This document shows positions 8,477-16,829 of a stretch of 64,000 nt of DNA, piece by piece. Position 1 is the stretch's first letter, and every line of letters begins with the position of its first letter. A model generated the notes under the pieces. The model was not told the DNA's origin. It saw nothing but the letters and a program-made list of their open reading frames with translations, and did no database searches. The stretch lies in contig PKWJ01000018.1 in NCBI GenBank assembly GCA_003132025.1, positions 63,689 to 127,688 on the forward strand, written 5' to 3'. Both the position numbers and the translations under genes were made by a program. The stretch comes from Gammaproteobacteria bacterium (GTDB taxonomy: Bacteria > Pseudomonadota > Gammaproteobacteria > Steroidobacterales > Steroidobacteraceae).

Positions 8477-9928
8477 ATGGGCCAGCGCGTCATTTCTGTA
8501 AACGCCCGCCCCCGGACCCCTCCGGCAACCGCCTGGATTGCGGTGCTGGTCGTCGGCTGGCCGCTGCTCGGCGCCACGCTCAGTGGCTGCGCGCACGTAC
8601 CGAGTGTCCCGGAGCCCCTGGCGATCGATACCGGGGCCCAGATTCAGGTGCGCGGTGCCAGGGGCGCGCTCTCGCCCCGCGCCACCGCCGCGGTGCTCAG
8701 CCGGCTGAGCGCGCAGGCCCCCGATTCCAGCGCGCTGCAGCGCCACCTGGCCATTGAGCAGACGGTATCCGGCAGCCCGCTGTACACCGGCAACCGCGTC
8801 ACCGTGCTGCGCGACGGCCCCGATACCTTCGCAGCCACATTCGCCGCCATTCACGCTGCCCAGCATTACCTGTATCTCGAGTACTACATCTTCGAGGACG
8901 TCAGCTTCAACGGTGAGCAGCTGTCCGACCTGCTCATCGCCCGTCAGCAGCAAGGCGTTCAGATCGACGTGATCTACGATGGCATCGGCTCGCTGTCCAC
9001 TCCCGAGGCGCTGTTCGACCGGCTTCGCAGCGCCGGGATTCGCGTCCGGCAATTCAACCCGATCGGGACTTCGCCGTTCTCGATCAACGACCGCGATCAT
9101 CGAAAGATCCTGATCGCCGACGGTCAGTCCGGCATCATCGGCGGGGTCAATCTGAGCGTCGACTATGAGAGTGGCAGCGGCGGCGGCAGTGCCCCGGACG
9201 CGGACCGCGCGCCGGTAACCCCGGCCGCACCCGCGCACGAGCCCTGGCATGACGTTGATCTGCGGATCGACGGCCCGGCGGTGCGCGAGCTCAAGCAGTT
9301 GTTCGAACAGCATTGGATCGGCCAGGGGGGCAGCGCTGCCGAGCTGATCGCCTCGGTTGAGGCGCTGACCGCGCGCGGTGATGAAGTGGTGCGCGTCATC
9401 GGCAGCCAGGGCGGCCAGCTCACTCCGCGTTACTACGCGACGCTGATCTCGGCGATCCGCAGTGCCGCCACCCACATCTGGGTCACCGCCGCTTATTTCG
9501 TACCGACCCATCAGGAATACCGCGCGCTGGCGCGTGCCGCGCGCCGCGGCGTCGATGTGCGGCTGCTGCTGCCATCGCACAGCGATTCGGGGCCGGCGCT
9601 GGCCGCGCAGCACTCGCACTACGCGGAATTGTTAAAGGCCGGAGTCAAGATCTACGAGCGCAGCGACGGCATCCTTCACTCCAAGACCGTGGTCGTGGAT
9701 GGAGTCTGGTCGATTGTCGGCTCGTCGAACTTTGATCATCGCAGCGTGCTGTTCAACGACGAGGTCGACGCGGTGGTCATCAGCGCCGCGACCGGCGCGC
9801 AGCTGGAGAGCTATTTTCAGCAGGACCTGGAACACGCCGCCGGCATCGATCTGGCCAGTTGGGAACAGCGCCCGCTGGCGCAAAAGCTGCGCGAGCATTT
9901 CTGGCGCCTGTGGGAGCAGCTGCTGTAG
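8477..9928 (+). CDS. Phospholipase D / cardiolipin synthase-type lipoprotein
   Basis: The 483-residue product has two HKD motifs, DHRKILIAD at about residues 207-215 and LHSKTVVVD at about 401-409, which define the phospholipase D superfamily; the layout resembles cardiolipin synthases that join phosphatidyl groups. The N-terminus (MGQRVISVNARPRTP) leads into a hydrophobic stretch ending in LSGC, a lipobox with Cys38, so the protein is predicted to be a lipoprotein. Two adjacent ATGs (8474, 8477) open the frame; the longer frame from 8240 overlaps the divergent regulator and is not supported. A Gly/Ser/Pro-rich insert lies between the HKD motifs. Its stop lies one base from the end of the next convergent gene. 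Confidence 0.85.
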   Translation: MGQRVISVNARPRTPPATAWIAVLVVGWPLLGATLSGCAHVPSVPEPLAIDTGAQIQVRGARGALSPRATAAVLSRLSAQAPDSSALQRHLAIEQTVSGSPLYTGNRVTVLRDGPDTFAATFAAIHAAQHYLYLEYYIFEDVSFNGEQLSDLLIARQQQGVQIDVIYDGIGSLSTPEALFDRLRSAGIRVRQFNPIGTSPFSINDRDHRKILIADGQSGIIGGVNLSVDYESGSGGGSAPDADRAPVTPAAPAHEPWHDVDLRIDGPAVRELKQLFEQHWIGQGGSAAELIASVEALTARGDEVVRVIGSQGGQLTPRYYATLISAIRSAATHIWVTAAYFVPTHQEYRALARAARRGVDVRLLLPSHSDSGPALAAQHSHYAELLKAGVKIYERSDGILHSKTVVVDGVWSIVGSSNFDHRSVLFNDEVDAVVISAATGAQLESYFQQDLEHAAGIDLASWEQRPLAQKLREHFWRLWEQLL

Positions 9929-9929
9929 A

Positions 9930-10550
9930 TCAGGCGGCTTTGGCGGACGCGGCCTTGGGCGGCGCGCCCTTGGCCGGGGGCGCCGGGGCGAACACATCGA
10001 AGCTGAGGCGGAAGTTCGAACCACTCTCCTGGTGGGGCACGCAAGTCACCTGGCTGTCCAGATTGCGCGTAACAAACATCGGCAGCAGCGTGTCACGAAA
10101 CTGCTCCACCAGCTCGCAATCGCCGGTCTGAAGCGCGAACGGGTGGCGCGGGGTAAGGTCCACGTGGCGCCACACCCCAGCGGCGCTCGGCGACGCGCCC
10201 GCGGGAGCGCCCGGGGCGCTGGCGTCCGCCAGCTGCAGCGTGGAAAACCTCAGGCTCGCCTCCGCCAGCTTGTCCGGCCTCCCGGTACCGCGGGCGCACA
10301 GCGGGATCACCTTGGCGTCCGGGCCTGCCCCGACCACGCGCAGCAGCAACTGCAGCTTGTCGGCCAGGCCGTCGCACGAATAGGTGGAGGTGAACCCCAT
10401 GAAGTGAAACTCGAGGCTGTGCGGCTGCCAGCTGCCTGGCTGTTCAGCGACGGCACCGTCCGCGCCGTCTGCCGCGAGCGCGATGCTGCTGGTCAATAGT
10501 GCCGCACACACTAAAGGTATCGGCCATCGCCGCCGGCGTCGATTCAACAT
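9930..10550 (-). CDS. Secreted protein of unknown function
   Basis: The 206-residue product is not recognised. It has a clear signal peptide: five Arg residues (MLNRRRRRWP), a hydrophobic core and a predicted cut after SSIALA near residue 26. The mature part has four Cys residues (STYSCDG, IPLCARG, TGDCELV, VTCVPH), which could form two disulfides in the periplasm, and ends with an Ala/Pro/Lys-rich tail (about 190-206). It is convergent with the phospholipase D gene, with which it nearly overlaps, and lies downstream of metB on the same strand with a gap of about 107 bases that holds no other gene. Confidence 0.7.
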   Translation of the reverse strand: MLNRRRRRWPIPLVCAALLTSSIALAADGADGAVAEQPGSWQPHSLEFHFMGFTSTYSCDGLADKLQLLLRVVGAGPDAKVIPLCARGTGRPDKLAEASLRFSTLQLADASAPGAPAGASPSAAGVWRHVDLTPRHPFALQTGDCELVEQFRDTLLPMFVTRNLDSQVTCVPHQESGSNFRLSFDVFAPAPPAKGAPPKAASAKAA

Positions 10551-10657
10551 ACTGCACCTCCGATATGAGCATAACGCTTGAGCGCCAGAGTCGCTGACAC
10601 GCTGCCATACCCCCTTGAGCCCCGGCTCAGGTGCCCTTTGGTTGTAGCGGCGAAACG

Positions 10658-11815
10658 CTAGCCGCAGCGCGCCAGGCCGGCCGCCAGGTCGGAGCGCAGG
10701 TCCGCCACGGCCTCGATCCCGACTGAGAGTCGCAGCAAGCCATCGGTCAGGCCGGCGGCGCGGCGTGCCGGTTCCTGCATGGCGGCATGGGTCATCGATG
10801 CCGGGTGTGCCACCAGACTCTCCACGCCCCCGAGCGATTCGGCCAGAGAGAAATATTGCAGGCCGGCGACGAAGGCTTTGACGGCCGGGATTCCGCCCGA
10901 GAGCTCAAAGGTCACGATGGCGCCGAAGCCGGACTGCTGGCGCAGCGCGATCTCATGGCCGGGATGCGTGGGCAGGCCCGGATAATATACTTTCAGCACC
11001 TGGGGCTGCGTTGTCAGCCATTGCGCCACCTCCATGGCATTGCGGCCATGAACCGCCAGTCGCGCGTCCAGGGTGCGCAGGCCGCGCAGCGTCAGATAGC
11101 TGTCGAAGGCCGAGCCGGTCGACCCCAGGCAATTGGCCCACCAACATAGCTGTTCATTCAGCTCCTTGCGCGCCGCGATCACCGCCCCGCCCACCACGTC
11201 GCTGTGCCCGTTGATGTACTTGGTGGTCGAATGCACCACCAGGTCGGCACCAAGGCTCAGCGGCTGCTGCCAGCTGGGCGACAGGAAGGTGTTATCCACG
11301 ACCACCAGCGCGCCCGCCGCCCGGGCGAGCTTCGATACCGCGGCGATGTCGGTCAGCCGCAGTAGCGGATTGCTCGGTGTCTCGATCCACAGCATGGCGG
11401 CCGGCTGCGACAGCGCGGCGTGCAACGCCGCCGGATCGCCGAAATCCACGAATTCGACCTGCAGGTCGCCGCGCCGATGCAGCGCGTCGAACAGCCGATA
11501 GGTACCGCCGTAGCAATCGTGCGGTGCCACCAGGCGCGCGCGCGCGGGCAGTACCTGCAGGCACAGCGTCACTGCCGCCATGCCGGTCGCGGTGATCACC
11601 GCCCCGGCGCCGCCCTCGAGATCGGCCAGCGCGGCACCGAGCAGATCGCGGGTCGGATTGCCGGAGCGCGAATAATCATAGCCGCGCTTCTGGCCGTAGC
11701 CGCGAAAGGCGTAGGTCGCGCTCAGATGAATCGGCGGCACCACCGCCCCGGTAACGTCGTCGGTTTCCAGGCCCGCGCGCACCGCGCGCGTGGTTGCATC
11801 GGCTTGATCACTCAC
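10658..11815 (-). CDS. metB: Cystathionine gamma-synthase (trans-sulfuration PLP enzyme)
   Basis: MetB condenses an O-activated homoserine with cysteine to give cystathionine in methionine synthesis. The 385-residue product is a Cys/Met metabolism PLP enzyme: YSRSGNPTRD near residue 50, IETPSNPLL, and the PLP lysine at about 199 in VVHSTTKYINGHSD. Length and motifs fit cystathionine gamma-synthase; a cystathionine beta- or gamma-lyase or O-acylhomoserine sulfhydrylase cannot be excluded from sequence alone. The start is a GTG that overlaps the metX stop (GTGA), so the two genes are translationally coupled and share the SAM riboswitch control. Confidence 0.88.
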   Translation of the reverse strand: MSDQADATTRAVRAGLETDDVTGAVVPPIHLSATYAFRGYGQKRGYDYSRSGNPTRDLLGAALADLEGGAGAVITATGMAAVTLCLQVLPARARLVAPHDCYGGTYRLFDALHRRGDLQVEFVDFGDPAALHAALSQPAAMLWIETPSNPLLRLTDIAAVSKLARAAGALVVVDNTFLSPSWQQPLSLGADLVVHSTTKYINGHSDVVGGAVIAARKELNEQLCWWANCLGSTGSAFDSYLTLRGLRTLDARLAVHGRNAMEVAQWLTTQPQVLKVYYPGLPTHPGHEIALRQQSGFGAIVTFELSGGIPAVKAFVAGLQYFSLAESLGGVESLVAHPASMTHAAMQEPARRAAGLTDGLLRLSVGIEAVADLRSDLAAGLARCG

Positions 11816-12849
11816 GGGCTCACATCTCCGTACAGGGTCGCAAAGACCGGCCGCAGCGCTCCGGCCTCCTTAAGGAAGGTGTCGTGGCCGTACGGCGAGG
11901 ACAGCTCATACAGGCGGGCATGGGGCAGCCGCGCGGCCAGCGCACGCATGTCACCGATCGGCACCAGCTGGTCCTCCCGCACCGCCAGCAGCGTGGTCGG
12001 CGTGGCGACGCGGGCTGCATCGATGGCATGCAGATCGATCGACTCGGACAGGCAAAGAAACGATTCCGCCCGATAGCGCGCGGCGTAGTCGCGCCCGCGG
12101 GCAAACAGGTATTCCTCGACCGGAAATACGAATCGACCGTCGACCTGCCGCGGCGGGCCGCTGAAGCGCGCGGCAAATTCCTCCGGGCTGCGATAGGTCG
12201 CCATGGCCAGCGCCCGCGCCAGCTCCATACCGTCGGCAGGGTGCCCGGCGGCCAGCGCGAAGCGCAGCGCGCGCCGCTGCACGCTGCGCCACGCCGTGGA
12301 CATCGGATGGGTACGATCCGCGGCGCTGATCACCAGCAACTGCTCGACCCTGGTGGCGAAGCGCTCGGCGAATGCCAGCGCCACCATGCCGCCATAGGAC
12401 GCCCCGACGATGGCGCGCAGCCGCACCACCTCCAGGTGATCGAGCAGCCGCAACAGCGCCTCGGCCTGGTCGTAGCTCGACAGGCTGGGAAACACGCCGC
12501 CGGCTGTCGGCGCGGTGGACTCCCCGCTGCCGCCCAGGTAATCGATGCCGAGTACGCGCACCTGCGTGCTATCGAGCGCGCGCCCCGGACCGGCGATCTC
12601 GCACCACCACCCGGCGCGCGGCTGCTCGATATCGAACACCCGGCGATGGGCGGAGATGCCGCCGAGCGCGACGACCACCGGGGCACCCGGCTTGCCCGCG
12701 AGTCGCCATGCCAGGCCGGGTTGGTCGAGACTGCCGCCGTGATGCAGCGACAGCCGGCCGGGCAACTGCAGCACGCCGGAAAGCGCCTCGGCTGAAGCAG
12801 CCTCGGATCTAGCGCCGGTCAGATTCTCTTGCTGTGGGGCCAAGCTCAA
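11812..12849 (-). CDS. metX: Homoserine O-acyltransferase MetX (acetyl- or succinyl-specific)
   Basis: MetX activates homoserine by O-acylation as the first committed step of methionine synthesis. The 345-residue alpha/beta-hydrolase has the nucleophile Ser at about 151 (GASYGGM), an Asp in VREDQLVP and a His in SPYGHDTF. DYLGGSGEST near residue 105 is typical of xanthomonad MetX proteins, several of which use succinyl-CoA rather than acetyl-CoA, so specificity is left open. The start is a TTG (12847-12849) preceded by GCGGAG at good spacing; no in-frame ATG fits. It lies downstream of a SAM-I riboswitch and a 20-codon upstream frame, and overlaps metB by four bases. Confidence 0.9.
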   Translation of the reverse strand: MSLAPQQENLTGARSEAASAEALSGVLQLPGRLSLHHGGSLDQPGLAWRLAGKPGAPVVVALGGISAHRRVFDIEQPRAGWWCEIAGPGRALDSTQVRVLGIDYLGGSGESTAPTAGGVFPSLSSYDQAEALLRLLDHLEVVRLRAIVGASYGGMVALAFAERFATRVEQLLVISAADRTHPMSTAWRSVQRRALRFALAAGHPADGMELARALAMATYRSPEEFAARFSGPPRQVDGRFVFPVEEYLFARGRDYAARYRAESFLCLSESIDLHAIDAARVATPTTLLAVREDQLVPIGDMRALAARLPHARLYELSSPYGHDTFLKEAGALRPVFATLYGDVSP

Positions 12850-12872
12850 CTAACGCTCCGCAGTGCCTGTCG

Positions 12873-12935
12873 TCATGCATCGTGGCACTCCTGCGGACCG
12901 CTCGCCTGGACAGCTTCGCGCCGGCGGATATGCAT
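12873..12935 (-). CDS. Possible 20-residue leader peptide between the SAM riboswitch and metX
   Basis: A short frame (ATG at 12933-12935, TGA at 12873-12875) codes MHIRRREAVQASGPQECHDA. Its start has a strong ribosome binding site, AAGGGAG with seven-base spacing, better than that of metX itself, and it begins about 20 bases after the riboswitch P1 stem. It ends 23 bases before the metX start. It may be the element whose translation the riboswitch actually gates, with metX read by reinitiation. It may also be a chance frame: it has no Met-rich attenuation signature. Confidence 0.45.
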   Translation of the reverse strand: MHIRRREAVQASGPQECHDA

Positions 12936-12956
12936 CGCGGCGCTCCCTTGTCGGCC

Positions 12957-13068
12957 CTCATCTATCGGCCACAGATTGCGCTGTGGGCCGCAGGAGTTGG
13001 CACCGTGTCGGAAGGTCCGACGGTTGCCCCGGCGTCTAAGGGCCTTTCCCTCAGCCGGTCTCGATGAG
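12957..13068 (-). promoter_or_regulatory. SAM-I riboswitch controlling metX-metB
   Basis: Read on the minus strand, the leader shows the SAM-I (S-box) aptamer in order. P1 closes with CTCATC (13063-13068) against GATGAG (12957-12962). P2 follows with the kink-turn segment GGCTGAGGGAAAGGCCC and GACGCCGGGGCAACC. P3 is ACCGTCGG paired with CCGACACGGT. The conserved GTGCCAACTCCTGC segment comes next, then P4, CCCACAG-loop-CTGTGGCC. SAM binding is expected to lower expression. No intrinsic terminator follows, so control is probably at translation start, as known for SAM-I riboswitches in Xanthomonas met operons. Confidence 0.9.
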
Positions 13069-13076
13069 TGCGGATC

Positions 13077-13105
13077 AGTCTAGAGGCCGTACCTTTGAGG
13101 GTCAA
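13077..13105 (-). promoter_or_regulatory. Predicted sigma-70 promoter of metX-metB
   Basis: On the minus strand TTGACC (13100-13105), a 17-base spacer and TAGACT (13077-13082) lie directly upstream of the riboswitch, so the transcript would begin almost at P1. The good consensus match and fitting position support it. Confidence 0.7.
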
Positions 13106-13112
13106 GCGCCCA

Positions 13113-13130
13113 CCGGCCGGCGCCGGCCGG
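13113..13130. repeat. Perfect 18-bp GC palindrome between divergent met and his promoters
   Basis: CCGGCCGGCGCCGGCCGG is a perfect palindrome lying just upstream of the metX promoter and about 30 bases before the his promoter. No T-tract follows on either strand. It may be a structural or protein-binding site, or a chance product of high GC. Confidence 0.4.
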
Positions 13131-13161
13131 CGGCGGCGCCCGCGGCACGCGCAGCCCTTCT

Positions 13162-13189
13162 TTGCTTGCCGGTTTCGTATCAATATGCT
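13162..13189 (+). promoter_or_regulatory. Predicted promoter of the his operon
   Basis: TTGCTT (13162-13167), a 16-base spacer and TATGCT (13184-13189) lie 50 bases upstream of hisR. The -10 box touches the predicted operator at 13189-13206. Alternative boxes one or two bases away are possible. Confidence 0.45.
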
Positions 13190-13206
13190 AGCGTACTAAT
13201 ACGTTA
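13189..13206. promoter_or_regulatory. Predicted HisR operator
   Basis: TAGCGTACTAATACGTTA is an imperfect palindrome (CGTA and TACG arms around CTAA, extended by TA on both sides) over the predicted transcription start of the his operon. It resembles TrpR-type boxes with GTACTA-like halves. It is the natural site for the TrpR-like protein coded by the first gene of the operon; this is inference from pattern and position. Confidence 0.55.
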
Positions 13207-13239
13207 ATACACTGGAAGCCAGTCCGTAGGCCGCAGGCA

Positions 13240-13557
13240 ATGAAATCGCACCGGCAACTATCCGCGCGCCAGGAGGCCCTGGCCGAGCGCAACCTGGTGG
13301 CAGCTATCATCACGCTGCGCAGCGTCGAGGAATGCCGCGCCTTCCTGCGTGACCTGTGTACTCCGGCCGAACTGCAGGCGATGGCTGACCGATGGGCCGT
13401 GGTCGAGTGCCTGCGGCGCGGCCTGCCCTATCGCGAGATTCATCGTCAGACCGGCGTCAGCGTCACCACCATCGGCCGCGTGGCGCGCTATCTGGCCCAA
13501 GGCAATGGTGGCTATGCCCTGGCGGCGCAACGCATCGACGGGTCGCAGCATGGATAA
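13240..13557 (+). CDS. hisR: TrpR-family (YerC/YecD-like) regulator of histidine synthesis
   Basis: The 105-residue protein is a TrpR-superfamily DNA-binding protein. CTPAELQAMADRWAVVECL and a helix-turn-helix at about residues 60-85 (YREIHRQTGVSVTTIGRVARYL, key residues TGVS-TTIGR) match the YerC/YecD group. Its stop codon lies inside the hisG start (ATGGATAA), an 8-base overlap that makes it the first cistron of the his operon. A regulator of this family placed before hisG has been predicted in xanthomonads to repress histidine genes. The palindrome just upstream would make it autoregulatory; whether it senses histidine is not visible. Confidence 0.85.
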   Translation: MKSHRQLSARQEALAERNLVAAIITLRSVEECRAFLRDLCTPAELQAMADRWAVVECLRRGLPYREIHRQTGVSVTTIGRVARYLAQGNGGYALAAQRIDGSQHG

Positions 13558-14449
13558 AGAGACCCGCATCAAGCTTGCGGTGCAGAAGTCCGGCCGCCTC
13601 ACCGACCCATCGGTGGATCTGCTGGCACGCTGCGGCCTGAAGCTCTCGCGCGGCAAGGACCAGCTCATGGGTTACGGCGAGAACATGCCGTTCGACGTGC
13701 TGTTCGTGCGCGACGACGACATTCCGGACCTGGTGCAGGAGGACGTGTGCGACCTGGGGCTGGTGGGGCTGAACGTACTGGAAGAAAAGCGCCTGGAACT
13801 CGCCGCCCGTGGCTCTCCAGCCCGCTTCGAGGCTTTGCGCACGCTCGACTTCGGTCGCTGCCGGCTGTCGCTCGCGGTGCCCGTGGAGCACGCCTACGAC
13901 GGCCCGCAATCACTGCACGGCAAGCGCATCGCCACCACCTACCCGCACCTGCTCGGCGTTTTCCTGCAGCAGCGCCGCATCGACGCCGAGATCGTCATCC
14001 TGTCCGGCGCCGTGGAAATCGCCCCGCGTCTGGGCCGCGCCGATGCGATCTGCGACCTGGTCTCCACCGGCTCGACACTGCAGGCCAATCACCTGCGCGA
14101 GGTGGAGACGGTGCTGGAAAGCCATGCGGTACTGATCCGCACGCCGGTGCCGCTGTCGACCGAAAAGAACGAATGGGTCGAGCGGCTGCTGTTGCGCGTC
14201 GAGGGGGTGCAACAGGTCAAGGAGAGCAAGTACATCATGCTGCATGCGCCGCGCTCGGCGCTGCCGGCCATCCGGCGGCTGCTGCCCGGCAGCGAGTCGC
14301 CGACGATCATTCCGCTCGAGGGTTCGCCCGATCGGGTCGCGGTGCATGCGGTGTGCCGCGAGAACGTGTTCTGGGAGACGCTCGAGAGTCTGAAAAAGGC
14401 CGGCGCCAGTGCCCTGCTGGTGCTGCCGGTCGAGAAGATGCTGGCCTGA
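13550..14449 (+). CDS. hisG: ATP phosphoribosyltransferase, long form
   Basis: HisG joins ATP and PRPP in the first, feedback-controlled step of histidine synthesis. The 299-residue protein is the long form: a catalytic type-2 periplasmic-binding fold with the PRPP-binding segment ADAICDLVSTGSTLQ at about residue 165, and a C-terminal ACT-like regulatory domain (about 225-299, containing GSPDRVAVHAVC). The long form does not need HisZ. The start ATG overlaps the hisR stop by 8 bases; a frame reaching further upstream runs through hisR and is not real. It is followed five bases later by hisD. Confidence 0.97.
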   Translation: MDKETRIKLAVQKSGRLTDPSVDLLARCGLKLSRGKDQLMGYGENMPFDVLFVRDDDIPDLVQEDVCDLGLVGLNVLEEKRLELAARGSPARFEALRTLDFGRCRLSLAVPVEHAYDGPQSLHGKRIATTYPHLLGVFLQQRRIDAEIVILSGAVEIAPRLGRADAICDLVSTGSTLQANHLREVETVLESHAVLIRTPVPLSTEKNEWVERLLLRVEGVQQVKESKYIMLHAPRSALPAIRRLLPGSESPTIIPLEGSPDRVAVHAVCRENVFWETLESLKKAGASALLVLPVEKMLA

Positions 14450-14454
14450 AGCCG

Positions 14455-15768
14455 ATGCAGATACTCGACTGGCAACAGCTCGATGCCGCGGGCCGCCGCG
14501 CCGCCCTGGGCCGCCCCGCCGCTGCGCTGCAGCCACAGATACTGCAGCAGGCGCAGGCCATCATCGATGCGGTGCGCAGCGAAGGGGACGCCGCGATACG
14601 CCGCTGCGCACTTGAATTTGATGGTGTCGCGCCGGCTGAATTGCGGGTGAGTGCCGCCGAGTTCGATGCCGCGCGCGCGCAGCTGACGACCGATGAACTG
14701 GCGGCGCTGGAGAAGGCGATCGCCAATGTTGACTGCTTTCACCGCGCCGGCATGCCCACCGAGCTGTCGCTGGAAGTGCAGCCCGGGGTGCGCTGCGAGC
14801 GGCTCATCCGTCCGATCGGCGCCGTCGGGCTGTACGTGCCGGCCGGGGGCGCGCCGCTGCCGTCCACCGTCATCATGCTGGCAGTGCCGGCCCGTATCGC
14901 CGGCTGCGCCCTGCGCGTGCTGTGCACGCCGCCGCAGCGTAGTGGACTGGCCAGCCCCGCGGTGCTGGTGGCCGCGCAGCTGTGCGGCGTCGGGCAGGTG
15001 TTCAAGATCGGCGGCGCACAGGCCATCGCCGCCATGGCCTATGGCAGCGGCGGCGTTCCCAAGGTGGCCAAGATATTCGGTCCGGGCAACGCCTGGGTCA
15101 CCGCCGCCAAACAGCTGGTGGCCGCCGACGCCGAAGGCGCAGCGTTCGACCTGCCTGCCGGCCCATCCGAAGTACTGGTGATCGCCGATGACAGCGCGCG
15201 CGCCGAATTCGTCGCCGCTGACCTTCTGGCCCAGGCCGAGCACGATGTCATGTCACAGGCGCTGCTGATCACCACCAGTGCGAAACTCGCGCTTCAGGTC
15301 GCCGAGGCGGTGCGCGCGCAGCTGCTGACCCTGTCACGACGCACGATCCTGCAACAGTCGATGGCGAACTCGCGCATCCTGATCGTGCCGAGCCTGGATG
15401 ACGCGCTGGCGGTGTCGGACAGCTACGCACCCGAGCACCTGATCATCGAGACCCGTAACCCGCGCGCGCTGCTCGAGCGCGTACAGCATGCGGGCTCGGT
15501 ATTTCTCGGCAGCTGGTCACCCGAACCTATGGGCGATTACTGTTCCGGCACCAATCACGTGCTGCCCACCTACGGTTACGCGCGTGCCTACAGCGGCTTG
15601 TCGGTCCAGGACTTCACGCGCCGCATGACGGTGCAGGAACTCACCGGCGACGGCCTGCGCGAACTGGGCCCGACCGCCAGCACGCTGGCGCGGCTGGAGG
15701 GACTGGATGCCCACGCCGCGGCGGTCGACCTGCGGCTCGCGGCGCTGCGCCGGGAATGCGCCGCTTGA
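14455..15768 (+). CDS. hisD: Histidinol dehydrogenase
   Basis: HisD oxidises L-histidinol to L-histidine in two NAD-dependent steps and needs zinc. The 437-residue product has [14 protein letters not shown] near residue 125, [25 protein letters not shown], and the zinc/catalytic segment [12 protein letters not shown], with SYAPEHLI further on. The start ATGCAGATACTC follows the hisG stop by five bases. Its end overlaps hisC by 13 bases, indicating coupled translation. The longer frame from 13747 runs through hisG out of phase and is rejected. Confidence 0.97.
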   Translation: MQILDWQQLDAAGRRAALGRPAAALQPQILQQAQAIIDAVRSEGDAAIRRCALEFDGVAPAELRVSAAEFDAARAQLTTDELAALEKAIANVDCFHRAGMPTELSLEVQPGVRCERLIRPIGAVGLYVPAGGAPLPSTVIMLAVPARIAGCALRVLCTPPQRSGLASPAVLVAAQLCGVGQVFKIGGAQAIAAMAYGSGGVPKVAKIFGPGNAWVTAAKQLVAADAEGAAFDLPAGPSEVLVIADDSARAEFVAADLLAQAEHDVMSQALLITTSAKLALQVAEAVRAQLLTLSRRTILQQSMANSRILIVPSLDDALAVSDSYAPEHLIIETRNPRALLERVQHAGSVFLGSWSPEPMGDYCSGTNHVLPTYGYARAYSGLSVQDFTRRMTVQELTGDGLRELGPTASTLARLEGLDAHAAAVDLRLAALRRECAA

Positions 15769-16829
15769 GCTGGCTCACCGAAATTGCACGCCCGGAAATT
15801 CGTGCCCTGAAAGCCTACGAGCACGCCGTGTGGGAGCCGGGCCTGATCCGCCTGCATGCGAATGAACTTCCGTGGCGGGCTTGCGGCGACAGCTCGATCG
15901 CCGGCCTCAACCGCTATCCCGAGCCGCATCCGCACCAGCTGACCGCGGCGCTGGCGAGCTTCTACGGCGTGGGCCCTGACATGTTGCTCGCCGGCCGCGG
16001 CAGCGACGAACTGATCGATCTGTTGATCCGCAGTTACTGCCGCGGCGGCCAGGACGCCGTGATCATCTGTCCGCCGACGTTCGGCATGTATGCCGTGGCC
16101 GCGCGCATCCAGGGTGCGCGCGTACTCCAGGTGCCGCTGCAGCGCGACGCCGGCTATCGCTTCGACCCGGTGGTGCTGGGCGAGCAGCTCGATCCGGGCG
16201 TCAAGCTGGTGTTCCTGTGTTCCCCCAACAATCCCACCGGCAATTGTCTCGACCGCCCGGCCATCCTCGGATTGGCCCACGCACTGGAGGGGCGCGCGCT
16301 GGTGGTGGTGGACGAGGCCTATGTGGAATTCGCGGAAGCACCTTCACTCACAGCCGCCATCACCGACCATCCTGGTCTGGTGGTGCTGCGCACGCTGTCG
16401 AAGGCGCATGGCCTAGCCGGGGCGCGCTGTGGGGCATTGCTCGGACATGCGGCCGTGGTGGCGCTGCTGCGCAAGGTCATTCAACCCTATGCGGTCACGC
16501 AACTGACCATCGAGGCCGTGTTCCGCTCGCTCGAGCCAGCCGCGCTCCAGCAGTCGCGCGAGCGAGTCGCGACGCTTCGGGCCGAACGTGCGCGCGTCGC
16601 CGCGGCGCTGGCCGAGAGCGACGGCGTGCTCAAGGTCTGGCCCAGCGACGCCAATTTCCTGCTGGTGGAATTCCAGGATGCGGCCGCCGCCCTGCAGCGA
16701 ACCCATGCCGCAGGTTTACTGGTGCGCGACCTGCGCGCCGCCGCCGGGCTGGCGCGTGCGCTGCGCATCAGCATCGGCAGCTGCGAACAGAACGATCGGC
16801 TGCTGTCCAGCCTGCGAAGCCCGCAATGA
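15756..16829 (+). CDS. hisC: Histidinol-phosphate aminotransferase
   Basis: HisC moves an amino group from glutamate to imidazole-acetol phosphate. The 357-residue fold-type I PLP enzyme shows LHANELPW near residue 34, GRGSDELIDLLIRSY, PNNPTGN, VVVDEAYVEF and the PLP lysine at about 216 in TLSKAHGLAGARCG. The start lies 13 bases inside hisD and the stop overlaps the hisB start (ATGA). The frame agrees with the family over the full length. Confidence 0.97.
   Translation: MRRLSWLTEIARPEIRALKAYEHAVWEPGLIRLHANELPWRACGDSSIAGLNRYPEPHPHQLTAALASFYGVGPDMLLAGRGSDELIDLLIRSYCRGGQDAVIICPPTFGMYAVAARIQGARVLQVPLQRDAGYRFDPVVLGEQLDPGVKLVFLCSPNNPTGNCLDRPAILGLAHALEGRALVVVDEAYVEFAEAPSLTAAITDHPGLVVLRTLSKAHGLAGARCGALLGHAAVVALLRKVIQPYAVTQLTIEAVFRSLEPAALQQSRERVATLRAERARVAAALAESDGVLKVWPSDANFLLVEFQDAAAALQRTHAAGLLVRDLRAAAGLARALRISIGSCEQNDRLLSSLRSPQ

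Noticed and set aside
8426..9619. 397-codon open frame on the minus strand
   Set aside because: Antisense to the phospholipase D gene, with no recognisable motif.
10610..10650. TGAGCC/GGCTCA hairpin after metB as terminator
   Set aside because: No T-tract follows on the minus strand; too weak to call.
13747..14454. Upstream extension of hisD through hisG
   Set aside because: It reads hisG in the wrong frame; hisD begins at the ATG five bases after the hisG stop.
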